DNA of 64,000 bases from Pristionchus mayeri. Its lineage: Eukaryota; Nematoda; Chromadorea; Rhabditida; Neodiplogasteridae. The stretch covers positions 11,470,001 to 11,534,000 of the forward strand of contig BTRK01000004.1 of NCBI GenBank assembly GCA_036245805.1. Direction: 5' to 3'. The notes under the pieces are model-generated. The model did not search any database and had not been told where the DNA came from. It saw only the letters and a program-made list of their open reading frames with translations. The position numbers and the translations under genes are program-made. Positions 1-11,600 of the stretch are shown here, piece after piece (position 1 is the first letter of the stretch; the number at the start of each line of letters is the position of its first letter).

Positions 1-830
1 AGTATGACGGGGCGAATACTAGATTGCTCATTTCGGGTCGGATAATCCGGCTTTGGGTAACGACCCACGAGTGGTAAACGACTAATAATAATGCCGAGAG
101 CTCTCTATAGACATTGATAAATTGCCCGACAACCATCTTTGAAATCATTCAAAACCCCGAAACAGTCGGCCAAAAATATGCAAAAGTTCGTTTTTCAAGT
201 TCATATTTAGTTAAATGTGAGAGAATAGTATACTGACGGAGCCTCGTTTTCCTCGTCATCACTGACATTCGTTGAACTTGAAAGTGGTGCAATAACACTA
301 ATTATGATATGCCATTTTTCCTAGACCGTCTTCCTCATAAGAGGCGAATCGCGAGAGAATCGACCACGCCGCGGCGGTAGGATTCAAGTTTGCTCAATCC
401 CGCTATAATTTTGGTTATAAGTATTTCGAACGATTCTCTTTTAAACTGCGTCGTCAGAATTTTGATATCGGTCGTCATCTTCGAGATTCAGAAGGCCAAA
501 CTTGGTACTATCACTTTTCGACATTCAAATCGGGGCTACTTAAATGATCATAACTTCGTTTAAATGAAGATAGAAGGCCATTTATGACCAATGGAAGAGC
601 TACAACATGGGGGGTAGATACTTAGAATGTTGTTTTTGATGTTTTTGAATGAGATGGGAAGCAACCACAATATTTAAGGAAAATAGCGAAAAATATGATT
701 TGAATCGATGTAAAACACAGTCATAGTAGATCATTTTTGGCGAAAGTGCAGAGCCTGGCATAACTTTTCACGCTCTTTCGAACGGTGTGTAGCACGAGGC
801 CTAAATCCAAAAGTTGAAATTATCGATTTT
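1..830. other. Left flank, no gene recognised
   Basis: This AT-rich stretch lies outside the tandem repeats. I see no open frame of useful length on either strand, no tRNA or rRNA signature, and no transposase or reverse-transcriptase motif. Small symmetric motifs are present: a 10-bp GC palindrome CGCCGCGGCG at 367-376 and an imperfect palindrome CTTCGTTTAAATGAAG at 554-569. Both are short enough to be chance. The stretch ends where the 1121-bp repeat begins, at a run of T before TGTATGTC. It may be part of a dispersed, decayed repeat, but nothing in the window repeats it. Confidence 0.6.
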
Positions 831-1028
831 TGTATGTCAAAATTGGAATTTGGGGTCCAACTTCCGGTGGAAAGTTTATTTGTCCCTATGGGTCATATAC
901 TGAAAGTTTGAGCCCCTGGCGATCATTTTGACGGAGATCGGTGACGCTTTATCAAACTACCGTATAGCATAACAGTTAGCCTTGGGTGAGAAAATATTCC
1001 GTTGGTCAGACTTATGACTACCGTATAC

Positions 1029-1540
1029 CGCACACAATGGCGCATTTTCCGAAATCGCAGAAAATTTAAATGCACGCTACCGTAACCCACCACACCACAC
1101 ACCATAGTGTGATTTACGAAATCACAGAAAAGTTAAATGCACGTTACCGTATACCACACCACACACCATGGGGTGATTTAGTAAATCGCAGAAACCTTCA
1201 CTGCACCCCCCGCACCCTCAACCACACCACGCACCATGGTGTGATTTAATAAATCGCAAAAAACTTAAATGCACGCTACCGTATACCCCCACCACGCACC
1301 ATGGTGTGATTTACTAAATCACGGAAACCTTCACTGCACCCTCCGCACCACCAACCACACCACACACCATGGTGTGATTTACTAAATCACAGAAACGTTA
1401 AATGCACGCTACCGTATTCCACACCACACACCATGGGGTGATTTACTAAATCGCAAAAAACTTAAATGCACGCTACCGTATACCCACACAATACATCACG
1501 GAGCATTTTACGAAATCGCGGAAAATCTCACAGCACCATA
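1029..1540. repeat. Internal ~66-bp sub-repeats (copy 1)
   Basis: About eight degenerate sub-repeats run through this stretch. Each carries a CAC-rich tract, an ACCATGG/ACCATAG core, a GTGATTTA-nnn-AAATC block and usually AAATGCACGCTACCGTAT. Cores start near 1101, 1165, 1233, 1298, 1366, 1430 and 1493, with spacings of 64, 68, 65, 68, 64 and 63 bp. The alternation of two tail types (TTAAATGCACG versus CCTTCACTGCACC) suggests a dimer near 132 bp as the older unit. The best copies contain a perfect 14-bp palindrome, CACACCATGGTGTG. Confidence 0.85.
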
Positions 1541-1556
1541 CCTAATACTCCATCGA

Positions 1557-1677
1557 TGTTGTAAAATCAGTCCAACCTGCTCTCACCCCCCGCAGCGTAA
1601 GCGTTGTGAAAGGCTCGTGAGGCCGAGGGTGATTCCCCGAGGCCTCACGAGCCTTTTACAACGTTTTAAGCAGGCTT
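1557..1677. repeat. Fold-back segment A, MITE-like (copy 1)
   Basis: The segment is bounded by inverted GTTGTAAAA (1558-1566) and TTTTACAAC (1654-1662). Inside is a strong hairpin: 1609-1624 pairs perfectly over 16 bp with 1641-1656 (AAAGGCTCGTGAGGCC and its complement). Pairing extends outward to 26 bp (1599-1624 with 1641-1666) with two mismatches, around a 16-nt loop. CCTGCT at 1576-1581 and AGCAGG at 1668-1673 add an outer inverted pair. The form resembles a non-autonomous fold-back or MITE element. I cannot prove a target-site duplication and no transposase is present. Confidence 0.7.
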
Positions 1678-1755
1678 CTACTTGCATACCTTAGAAAACA
1701 GTAACGTATTTATCTGCGAATTCGCAACCCATCGTTTAGAAATATAACATATAGC

Positions 1756-1928
1756 TGTTGTAAAATCAGTCGAACTTCCTCTCACCCCCGCAGCGTAAGC
1801 GTTGTGAGAGGCTCGTGAGGCCGAGGGTGATTCGAAAAAGTTGGGATGGGGCGAAGCCGGCAAAGCCCATCCCAACTTTTTCGAATTGCCCGAGGCCTCA
1901 CGAGCCTTTTACAACGTTTTAAGCAGGC
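1756..1928. repeat. Fold-back segment B, nested hairpin (copy 1)
   Basis: This is a relative of segment A, starting with the same TGTTGTAAAATCAGTC and ending with the same TTTTACAACGTTTTAAGCAGG. The outer arms 1809-1822 and 1894-1907 pair over 14 bp. Nested within, 1830-1850 pairs perfectly over 21 bp with 1866-1886 (arm ATTCGAAAAAGTTGGGATGGG). The inner hairpin occupies the place of the short loop of segment A, so B looks like A with a second palindrome inserted. Small frames on both strands here are readings of the palindrome, not genes. Confidence 0.72.
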
Positions 1929-2149
1929 TCTCACCAGTTACGTCAATTTTTTGTATGTCAAAATTGGAATTTGGGGTCCAACTTCCGGCGGAAAGTTTAT
2001 TTGTCCCTATGGGTCATATACTGAAAGTTTGAGCCCCTGGCGATCATTTTGACGGAGATCGGTGACGCTTTATCAAACTACCGTATAGCATAACAGTTAG
2101 CCTTGGGTGAGAAAATATTCCGTTGGTCAGACTTATGACTACCGTATAC

Positions 2150-2661
2150 CGCACACCATGGCGCATTTTCCGAAATCGCAGAAAATTTAAATGCACGCTA
2201 CCGTAACCCACCACACCACACACCATAGTGTGATTTACGAAATCACAGAAAAGTTAAATGCACGTTACCGTATACCACACCACACACCATGGGGTGATTT
2301 AGTAAATCGCAGAAACCTTCACTGCACCCCCCGCACCCTCAACCACACCACGCACCATGGTGTGATTTAATAAATCGCAAAAAACTTAAATGCACGCTAC
2401 CGTATACCCCCACCACGCACCATGGTGTGATTTACTAAATCACGGAAACCTTCACTGCACCCTCCGCACCACCAACCACACCACACACCATGGTGTGATT
2501 TACTAAATCACAGAAACGTTAAATGCACGCTACCGTATTCCACACCACACACCATGGGGTGATTTACTAAATCGCAAAAAACTTAAATGCACGCTACCGT
2601 ATACCCACACAATACATCACGGAGCATTTTACGAAATCGCGGAAAATCTCACAGCACCATA
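2150..2661. repeat. Internal ~66-bp sub-repeats (copy 2)
   Basis: Same block as in the first 1121-bp copy, shifted by 1121 bp. The first sub-repeat reads CACACCATGG at 2152-2161, where copy 1 has CACACAATGG, so the core here is intact. Spacing and tail types are unchanged. Confidence 0.85.
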
Positions 2662-2677
2662 CCTAATACTCCATCGA

Positions 2678-2798
2678 TGTTGTAAAATCAGTCCAACCTG
2701 CTCTCACCCCCTGCAGCGTAAGCGTTGTGAAAGGCTCGTGAGGCCGAGGGTGATTCCCCGAGGCCTCACGAGCCTTTTACAACGTTTTAAGCAGGCTT
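2678..2798. repeat. Fold-back segment A (copy 2)
   Basis: Same hairpin as in copy 1. The C-tract before the hairpin carries the private T at 2712. The arms are unchanged. Confidence 0.7.
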
Positions 2799-2876
2799 CT
2801 ACTTGCATACCTTAGAAAACAGTAACGTATTTATCTGCGAATTCGCAACCCATCGTTTAGAAATATAACATATAGC

Positions 2877-3049
2877 TGTTGTAAAATCAGTCGAACTTCC
2901 TCTCACCCCCGCAGCGTAAGCGTTGTGAGAGGCTCGTGAGGCCGAGGGTGATTCGAAAAAGTTGGGATGGGGCGAAGCCGGCAAAGCCCATCCCAACTTT
3001 TTCGAATTGCCCGAGGCCTCACGAGCCTTTTACAACGTTTTAAGCAGGC
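2877..3049. repeat. Fold-back segment B (copy 2)
   Basis: Same nested hairpin as in copy 1, with no difference seen. The 21-bp inner arms lie at 2951-2971 and 2987-3007. Confidence 0.72.
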
Positions 3050-3270
3050 TCTCACCAGTTACGTCAATTTTTTGTATGTCAAAATTGGAATTTGGGGTCC
3101 AACTTCCGGCGGAAAGTTTATTTGTCCCTATGGGTCATATACTGAAAGTTTGAGCCCCTGGCGATCATTTTGACGGAGATCGGTGACGCTTTATCAAACT
3201 ACCGTATAGCATAACAGTTAGCCTTGGGTGAGAAAATATTCCGTTGGTCAGACTTATGACTACCGTATAC

Positions 3271-3782
3271 CGCACACCATGGCGCATTTTCCGAAATCGC
3301 AGAAAATTTAAATGCACGCTACCGTAACCCACCACACCACACACCATAGTGTGATTTACGAAATCACAGAAAAGTTAAATGCACGTTACCGTATACCACA
3401 CCACACACCATGGGGTGATTTAGTAAATCGCAGAAACCTTCACTGCACCCCCCGCACCCTCAACCACACCACGCACCATGGTGTGATTTAATAAATCGCA
3501 AAAAACTTAAATGCACGCTACCGTATACCCCCACCACGCACCATGGTGTGATTTACTAAATCACGGAAACCTTCACTGCACCCTCCGCACCACCAACCAC
3601 ACCACACACCATGGTGTGATTTACTAAATCACAGAAACGTTAAATGCACGCTACCGTATTCCACACCACACACCATGGGGTGATTTACTAAATCGCAAAA
3701 AACTTAAATGCACGCTACCGTATACCCACACAATACATCACGGAGCATTTTACGAAATCGCGGAAAATCTCACAGCACCATA
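3271..3782. repeat. Internal ~66-bp sub-repeats (copy 3)
   Basis: Third instance of the sub-repeat block, matching copy 2. The sub-repeats within a block differ from one another far more than the three blocks do. The sub-repeats are therefore old, and the 1121-bp triplication is young. Confidence 0.85.
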
Positions 3783-3798
3783 CCTAATACTCCATCGA

Positions 3799-3919
3799 TG
3801 TTGTAAAATCAGTCCAACCTGCTCTCACCCCCCGCAGCGTAAGCGTTGTGAAAGGCTCGTGAGGCCGAGGGTGATTCCCCGAGGCCTCACGAGCCTTTTA
3901 CAACGTTTTAAGCAGGCTT
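3799..3919. repeat. Fold-back segment A (copy 3)
   Basis: Third copy of the first hairpin, matching copy 1 including the uninterrupted C-tract. Confidence 0.7.
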
Positions 3920-3997
3920 CTACTTGCATACCTTAGAAAACAGTAACGTATTTATCTGCGAATTCGCAACCCATCGTTTAGAAATATAACATATAGC

Positions 3998-4170
3998 TGT
4001 TGTAAAATCAGTCGAACTTCCTCTCACCCCCGCAGCGTAAGCGTTGTGAGAGGCTCGTGAGGCCGAGGGTGATTCGAAAAAGTTGGGATGGGGCGAAGCC
4101 GGCGAAGCCCATCCCAACTTTTTCGAATTGCCCGAGGCCTCACGAGCCTTTTACAACGTTTTAAGCAGGC
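3998..4170. repeat. Fold-back segment B (copy 3)
   Basis: Third copy of the nested hairpin. The only change is G at 4104 in the inner loop. The arms are intact, so the change does not affect pairing. Confidence 0.72.
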
Positions 4171-4193
4171 TCTCACCAGTTACGTCAATTTTT

Positions 4194-4242
4194 TTATCAT
4201 TAACACACAACCCCGCGTAACGTAGCGACCGAAGATCGCTAG
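4194..4242. other. 49-bp spacer between the two repeat families
   Basis: This is the only sequence between the third 1121-bp unit and the first satellite monomer. It contains CCCCGCGTAACG and CGACCGAAGATCGCTAG, neither of which occurs in the repeats. No gene or site is recognised. It marks a direct junction between two unrelated tandem families. Confidence 0.7.
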
Positions 4243-4450
4243 TTATTTTTGTAAAATAGTAAAAATGTTGAAATTGGGCGTTCATATCAGCATTCAGCAC
4301 CATCCACGATGGCATGCCGCTTTTCCAGAATTAGGGACCATGCGAGAGAGATTAAATTCGCTTTCCAAAATGTATTTTCATTACCCTGCCTTAATATGAA
4401 GCAAATTGCATGACAATTATTTTTGTAAAATAGTAAAATGTTGAAATTGT

Positions 4451-6395
4451 GCGTTCATATCGGCATTCAGCACCATCCACGATGGCATGCCGCTTTTCCA
4501 GAATTAGGGACCATGCGAGAGAGATTAAATTCGCTTTCCAAAATGTATTTTCATTACCCTGCCTTAATATGAATCAAATTGCATGACAATTATTTTTGTA
4601 AAATAGAAAAAATGTTGAAATTGTGCGTTCATATCATCATTCAGCACCATCCACGATGGCATGCCGCTTTTCCAGAATTAGGGACCATGCGAGAGAGATT
4701 AAATTCGCTTTCCAAAATGTATTTGCATTACCCTGCCTTAATATGAAGCAAATTGCATGACAATTATTTTTGTAAAATAGTAAAATGTTGAAATTGGGCG
4801 TTCATATCGGCATTCAGCACCATCCACGATGGCATGCCGCTTTTCCAGAATTAGGGACCATGTGAGAGAGAATAAATTCGCTTCCCAAAATGTATTTTCA
4901 TTACCCTGCCTTAAGATGAAGCAAATTGCATGACAATTATTTTGTAAAATATTAAAATGTTGAAATTGGGCGTTGATATCAGCATTCAGCACCATCCACG
5001 ATGGCATGCCGCTTTTCCAGAATTAGGGACCATGTGAGAGAGATTAAATTCGCTTTCCAAAAGATATTTTCATTACCCTGCCTTAATATGAAGCAAATTG
5101 CATGACAATTATTTTTGTAAAATAGTAAAATGTTGAAATTGGGCGTTGATATCAGCATTCAGCACCATCCACGATGGCATGCCGATTTTCCAGAATTAGG
5201 GACCATGCGAGATATATTAAATTCGCTTCCCAAAAGATATTTTCATTACCCTGCCTTAATATGAATCAAATTGCATGACAATTATTTTTGAAAATTGGAA
5301 AAATGTTGAAATTGTGCGTTCATATCGGCATTCAGCACCATCCACGATGGCATGCCGCTTTTCCAGAATTAGGGACCATGCGAGAGAGATTAAATTCGCT
5401 TTCCAAAATGTATTTTCATTACCCTGCCTTAATATGAAGCAAATTGCATAACAATTATTTTTGTAAAATAGTAAAATGTTGAAATTGGGCGTTCATATCG
5501 GCATTCAGCACCATCCACGATGGCATGCCGCTTTTCCAGAATTAGGGACCATGCGAGAGAGATTAAATTCGCTTTCCAAAATGTATTTTCATTACCCTGC
5601 CTTAATATGAAGCAAATTGCATGACAATTATTTTTGTAAAATAGTAAAATGTTGAAATTGTGCGTTCATATCGGCATTCAGCACCATCCACGATGGCATG
5701 CCGCTTTTCCAGAATTAGGGACCATGCGAGAGAGATTAAATTCGCTTTCCAAAATGTATTTTCATTACCCTGCCTTAATATGAATCAAATTGCATGACAA
5801 TTATTTTTGTAAAATAGAAAAAATGTTGAAATTGTGCGTTCATATCATCATTCAGCACCATCCACGATGGCATGCCGCTTTTCCAGAATTAGGGACCATG
5901 CGAGAGAGATTAAATTCGCTTTCCAAAATGTATTTGCATTACCCTGCCTTAATATGAAGCAAATTGCATGACAATTATTTTTGTAAAATAGTAAAATGTT
6001 GAAATTGGGCGTTCATATCGGCATTCAGCACCATCCACGATGGCATGCCGCTTTTCCAGAATTAGGGACCATGTGAGAGAGAATAAATTCGCTTCCCAAA
6101 ATGTATTTTCATTACCCTGCCTTAAGATGAAGCAAATTGCATGACAATTATTTTGTAAAATATTAAAATGTTGAAATTGGGCGTTGATATCAGCATTCAG
6201 CACCATCCACGATGGCATGCCGCTTTTCCAGAATTAGGGACCATGTGAGAGAGATTAAATTCGCTTTCCAAAAGATATTTTCATTACCCTGCCTTAATAT
6301 GAAGCAAATTGCATGACAATTATTTTTGTAAAATAGTAAAATGTTGAAATTGGGCGTTGATATCAGCATTCAGCACCATCCACGATGGCATGCCG
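4451..6395. repeat. 13-monomer higher-order block, copy 1
   Basis: This 1945-bp stretch recurs at offset 2250 (6701-8645). In a line-by-line comparison I saw no difference until 6396 (C versus A) on the right; on the left it is bounded at 4450 (T versus G). The offset equals 13 monomers. Confidence 0.85.
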
Positions 6396-6700
6396 CTTTT
6401 CCAGAATTAGGGACCATGTGAGAGAGATTAAATTCGCTTTCCAAAAGATATTTTCATTACCCTGCCTTAATATGAATCAAATTGCATGACAATTATTTTT
6501 GAAAATTGGAAAAAATGTTGAAATTGTGCGTTCATATCGGCATTCAGCACCATCCACGATGGCATGCCGCTTTTCCAGAATTAGGGACCATGCGAGAGAG
6601 ATTAAATTCGCTTTCCAAAATGTATTTTCATTACCCTGCCTTAATATGAAGCAAATTGCATAACAATTATTTTTGTAAAATAGTAAAATGTTGAAATTGG

Positions 6701-8645
6701 GCGTTCATATCGGCATTCAGCACCATCCACGATGGCATGCCGCTTTTCCAGAATTAGGGACCATGCGAGAGAGATTAAATTCGCTTTCCAAAATGTATTT
6801 TCATTACCCTGCCTTAATATGAATCAAATTGCATGACAATTATTTTTGTAAAATAGAAAAAATGTTGAAATTGTGCGTTCATATCATCATTCAGCACCAT
6901 CCACGATGGCATGCCGCTTTTCCAGAATTAGGGACCATGCGAGAGAGATTAAATTCGCTTTCCAAAATGTATTTGCATTACCCTGCCTTAATATGAAGCA
7001 AATTGCATGACAATTATTTTTGTAAAATAGTAAAATGTTGAAATTGGGCGTTCATATCGGCATTCAGCACCATCCACGATGGCATGCCGCTTTTCCAGAA
7101 TTAGGGACCATGTGAGAGAGAATAAATTCGCTTCCCAAAATGTATTTTCATTACCCTGCCTTAAGATGAAGCAAATTGCATGACAATTATTTTGTAAAAT
7201 ATTAAAATGTTGAAATTGGGCGTTGATATCAGCATTCAGCACCATCCACGATGGCATGCCGCTTTTCCAGAATTAGGGACCATGTGAGAGAGATTAAATT
7301 CGCTTTCCAAAAGATATTTTCATTACCCTGCCTTAATATGAAGCAAATTGCATGACAATTATTTTTGTAAAATAGTAAAATGTTGAAATTGGGCGTTGAT
7401 ATCAGCATTCAGCACCATCCACGATGGCATGCCGATTTTCCAGAATTAGGGACCATGCGAGATATATTAAATTCGCTTCCCAAAAGATATTTTCATTACC
7501 CTGCCTTAATATGAATCAAATTGCATGACAATTATTTTTGAAAATTGGAAAAATGTTGAAATTGTGCGTTCATATCGGCATTCAGCACCATCCACGATGG
7601 CATGCCGCTTTTCCAGAATTAGGGACCATGCGAGAGAGATTAAATTCGCTTTCCAAAATGTATTTTCATTACCCTGCCTTAATATGAAGCAAATTGCATA
7701 ACAATTATTTTTGTAAAATAGTAAAATGTTGAAATTGGGCGTTCATATCGGCATTCAGCACCATCCACGATGGCATGCCGCTTTTCCAGAATTAGGGACC
7801 ATGCGAGAGAGATTAAATTCGCTTTCCAAAATGTATTTTCATTACCCTGCCTTAATATGAAGCAAATTGCATGACAATTATTTTTGTAAAATAGTAAAAT
7901 GTTGAAATTGTGCGTTCATATCGGCATTCAGCACCATCCACGATGGCATGCCGCTTTTCCAGAATTAGGGACCATGCGAGAGAGATTAAATTCGCTTTCC
8001 AAAATGTATTTTCATTACCCTGCCTTAATATGAATCAAATTGCATGACAATTATTTTTGTAAAATAGAAAAAATGTTGAAATTGTGCGTTCATATCATCA
8101 TTCAGCACCATCCACGATGGCATGCCGCTTTTCCAGAATTAGGGACCATGCGAGAGAGATTAAATTCGCTTTCCAAAATGTATTTGCATTACCCTGCCTT
8201 AATATGAAGCAAATTGCATGACAATTATTTTTGTAAAATAGTAAAATGTTGAAATTGGGCGTTCATATCGGCATTCAGCACCATCCACGATGGCATGCCG
8301 CTTTTCCAGAATTAGGGACCATGTGAGAGAGAATAAATTCGCTTCCCAAAATGTATTTTCATTACCCTGCCTTAAGATGAAGCAAATTGCATGACAATTA
8401 TTTTGTAAAATATTAAAATGTTGAAATTGGGCGTTGATATCAGCATTCAGCACCATCCACGATGGCATGCCGCTTTTCCAGAATTAGGGACCATGTGAGA
8501 GAGATTAAATTCGCTTTCCAAAAGATATTTTCATTACCCTGCCTTAATATGAAGCAAATTGCATGACAATTATTTTTGTAAAATAGTAAAATGTTGAAAT
8601 TGGGCGTTGATATCAGCATTCAGCACCATCCACGATGGCATGCCG
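6701..8645. repeat. 13-monomer higher-order block, copy 2
   Basis: Second copy of the block at 4451-6395. It overlaps shorter 5-, 6- and 7-monomer repeats that continue to the right with other registers, so the 13-mer is not a fixed unit through the domain. Confidence 0.85.
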
Positions 8646-11600
8646 ATTTTCCAGAATTAGGGACCATGCGAGATATATTAAATTCGCTTCCCAAAAGATA
8701 TTTTCATTACCCTGCCTTAATATGAATCAAATTGCATGACAATTATTTTTGAAAATTGGAAAAATGTTGAAATTGTGCGTTCATATCGGCATTCAGCACC
8801 ATCCACGATGGCATGCCGCTTTTCCAGAATTAGGGACCATGCGAGAGAGATTAAATTCGCTTTCCAAAATGTATTTTCATTACCCTGCCTTAATATGAAG
8901 CAAATTGCATAACAATTATTTTTGTAAAATAGTAAAATGTTGAAATTGGGCGTTCATATCGGCATTCAGCACCATCCACGATGGCATGCCGCTTTTCCAG
9001 AATTAGGGACCATGTGAGAGAGATTAAATTCGCTTCCCAAAATGTATTTTCATTACCCTCCCTTAATATGAATCAAATTGCATGACAATTATTTTTGTAA
9101 AATAGTAAAAATGTTGAAATTGGGCGTTCATATCGGCATTCAGCACCATCCACGATGGCATGCCGCTTTTCCAGAATTAGGGACCATGCGAGATATATTA
9201 AATTCGCTTTCCAAAAGATATTTTCATTACCCTGCCTTAATATGAAGCAAATTGCATGACAATTATTTTTGTAAAATAGTAAAATGTTGAAATTGGGCGT
9301 TCATATCGGCATTCAGCACCATCCACGATGGCATGCCGCTTTTCCAGAATTAGGGACCATGTGAGAGAGAATAAATTCGCTTCCCAAAATGTATTTTCAT
9401 TACCCTGCCTTAAGATGAAGCAAATTGCATGACAATTATTTTGTAAAATATTAAAATGTTGAAATTGGGCGTTGATATCAGCATTCAGCACCATCCACGA
9501 TGGCATGCCGCTTTTCCAGAATTAGGGACCATGTGAGAGAGATTAAATTCGCTTTCCAAAAGATATTTTCATTACCCTGCCTTAATATGAAGCAAATTGC
9601 ATGACAATTATTTTTGTAAAATAGTAAAATGTTGAAATTGGGCGTTGATATCAGCATTCAGCACCATCCACGATGGCATGCCGATTTTCCAGAATTAGGG
9701 ACCATGCGAGATATATTAAATTCGCTTCCCAAAAGATATTTTCATTACCCTGCCTTAATATGAATCAAATTGCATGACAATTATTTTTGTAAAATAGAAA
9801 AAATGTTGAAATTGGGCGTTCATATCAGCATTCAGCACCATCCACGATGGTATGCCGCTTTTCCAGAATTAGGGACCATGCGAGAGAGATTAAAATCGCT
9901 TCCCAAAAGATATTTTCATTACCCTGCCTTAATATGAAGCAAATTGCATGACAATTATTTTTGTAAAATAGTAAAATGTTGAAATTGGGCGTTGATATCA
10001 GCATTCAGCACCATCCACGATGGCATGCCGATTTTCCAGAATTAGGGACCATGCGAGATATATTAAATTCGCTTCCCAAAAGATATTTTCATTACCCTGC
10101 CTTAATATGAATCAAATTGCATGACAATTATTTTTGTAAAATAGTAAAATGTTGAAATTGGGCGTTCATATCGGCATTCAGCACCATCCACGATGGCATG
10201 CCGCTTTTCCAGAATTAGGGACCATGTGAGAGAGAATAAATTCGCTTCCCAAAATGTATTTTCATTACCCTGCCTTAAGATGAAGCAAATTGCATGACAA
10301 TTATTTTGTAAAATATTAAAATGTTGAAATTGGGCGTTGATATCAGCATTCAGCACCATCCACGATGGCATGCCGCTTTTCCAGAATTAGGGACCATGTG
10401 AGAGAGATTAAATTCGCTTTCCAAAAGATATTTTCATTACCCTGCCTTAATATGAAGCAAATTGCATGACAATTATTTTTGTAAAATAGTAAAATGTTGA
10501 AATTGGGCGTTGATATCAGCATTCAGCACCATCCACGATGGCATGCCGATTTTCCAGAATTAGGGACCATGCGAGATATATTAAATTCGCTTCCCAAAAG
10601 ATATTTTCATTACCCTGCCTTAATATGAATCAAATTGCATGACAATTATTTTTGAAAATTGGAAAAATGTTGAAATTGTGCGTTCATATCGGCATTCAGC
10701 ACCATCCACGATGGCATGCCGCTTTTCCAGAATTAGGGACCATGCGAGAGAGATTAAATTCGCTTTCCAAAATGTATTTTCATTACCCTGCCTTAATATG
10801 AAGCAAATTGCATAACAATTATTTTTGTAAAATAGTAAAATGTTGAAATTGGGCGTTCATATCGGCATTCAGCACCATCCACGATGGCATGCCGCTTTTC
10901 CAGAATTAGGGACCATGCGAGAGAGATTAAATTCGCTTTCCAAAATGTATTTTCATTACCCTGCCTTAATATGAAGCAAATTGCATGACAATTATTTTTG
11001 TAAAATAGTAAAATGTTGAAATTGTGCGTTCATATCGGCATTCAGGACCATCCACGATGGCATGCCGCTTTTCCAGAATTAGGGACCATGCGAGAGAGAT
11101 TAAATTCGCTTTCCAAAATGTATTTTCATTACCCTGCCTTAATATGAATCAAATTGCATGACAATTATTTTTGTAAAATAGAAAAAATGTTGAAATTGTG
11201 CGTTCATATCATCATTCAGCACCATCCACGATGGCATGCCGCTTTTCCAGAATTAGGGACCATGCGAGAGAGATTAAATTCGCTTTCCAAAATGTATTTG
11301 CATTACCCTGCCTTAATATGAAGCAAATTGCATGACAATTATTTTTGTAAAATAGTAAAATGTTGAAATTGGGCGTTCATATCGGCATTCAGCACCATCC
11401 ACGATGGCATGCCGCTTTTCCAGAATTAGGGACCATGTGAGAGAGAATAAATTCGCTTCCCAAAATGTATTTTCATTACCCTGCCTTAAGATGAAGCAAA
11501 TTGCATGACAATTATTTTGTAAAATATTAAAATGTTGAAATTGGGCGTTGATATCAGCATTCAGCATCATCCACGATGGCATGCCGCTTTTCCAGAATTA

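Larger units (their letters stand above)
831..1951. repeat. 1121-bp tandem repeat, copy 1 of 3
   Basis: First of three complete head-to-tail copies. The copy begins at TGTATGTC just after a T-run, and the same T-run closes copy 3, so both outer edges of the triplet fall at the same point of the unit. In order it holds about 200 bp without internal repeats, about eight degenerate ~66-bp sub-repeats, then two fold-back segments. Compared with copy 2 I see three substitutions (868 T for C, 1036 A for C, 1591 C for T). No coding frame is supported. A 65-residue frame on the minus strand merely reads through the second hairpin. It could be a local satellite or a tandemly amplified non-autonomous element. 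Confidence 0.93.
1952..3072. repeat. 1121-bp tandem repeat, copy 2 of 3
   Basis: Middle copy, joined to its neighbours without spacer or overlap. Its private difference is a T at 2712, where copies 1 and 3 have C, in the C-rich tract before the first hairpin. Otherwise it matches copy 3 except for one base in the second hairpin loop. So few differences over more than a kilobase imply recent amplification, ongoing conversion, or an assembly effect. Confidence 0.93.
3073..4193. repeat. 1121-bp tandem repeat, copy 3 of 3
   Basis: Last copy, ending in the T-run at 4188-4195, after which the homology stops and a 49-bp spacer leads to the 173-bp satellite. Its private difference is G at 4104 (A in copies 1 and 2), inside the loop of the second fold-back hairpin. 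The copy is full length rather than truncated, so the array of this unit ends exactly at a unit boundary. Confidence 0.93.

Noticed and set aside
361..380. GC palindrome CGCCGCGGCG as a regulatory site
   Set aside because: It is a single short palindrome in unique sequence with no gene nearby and can arise by chance.
1678..3173. Small frames of 60-68 codons in the 1121-bp unit
   Set aside because: Forward and reverse frames overlap on the same nested palindrome and translate its two arms. The others lie in the CAC-rich sub-repeats. No codon bias or domain supports them.
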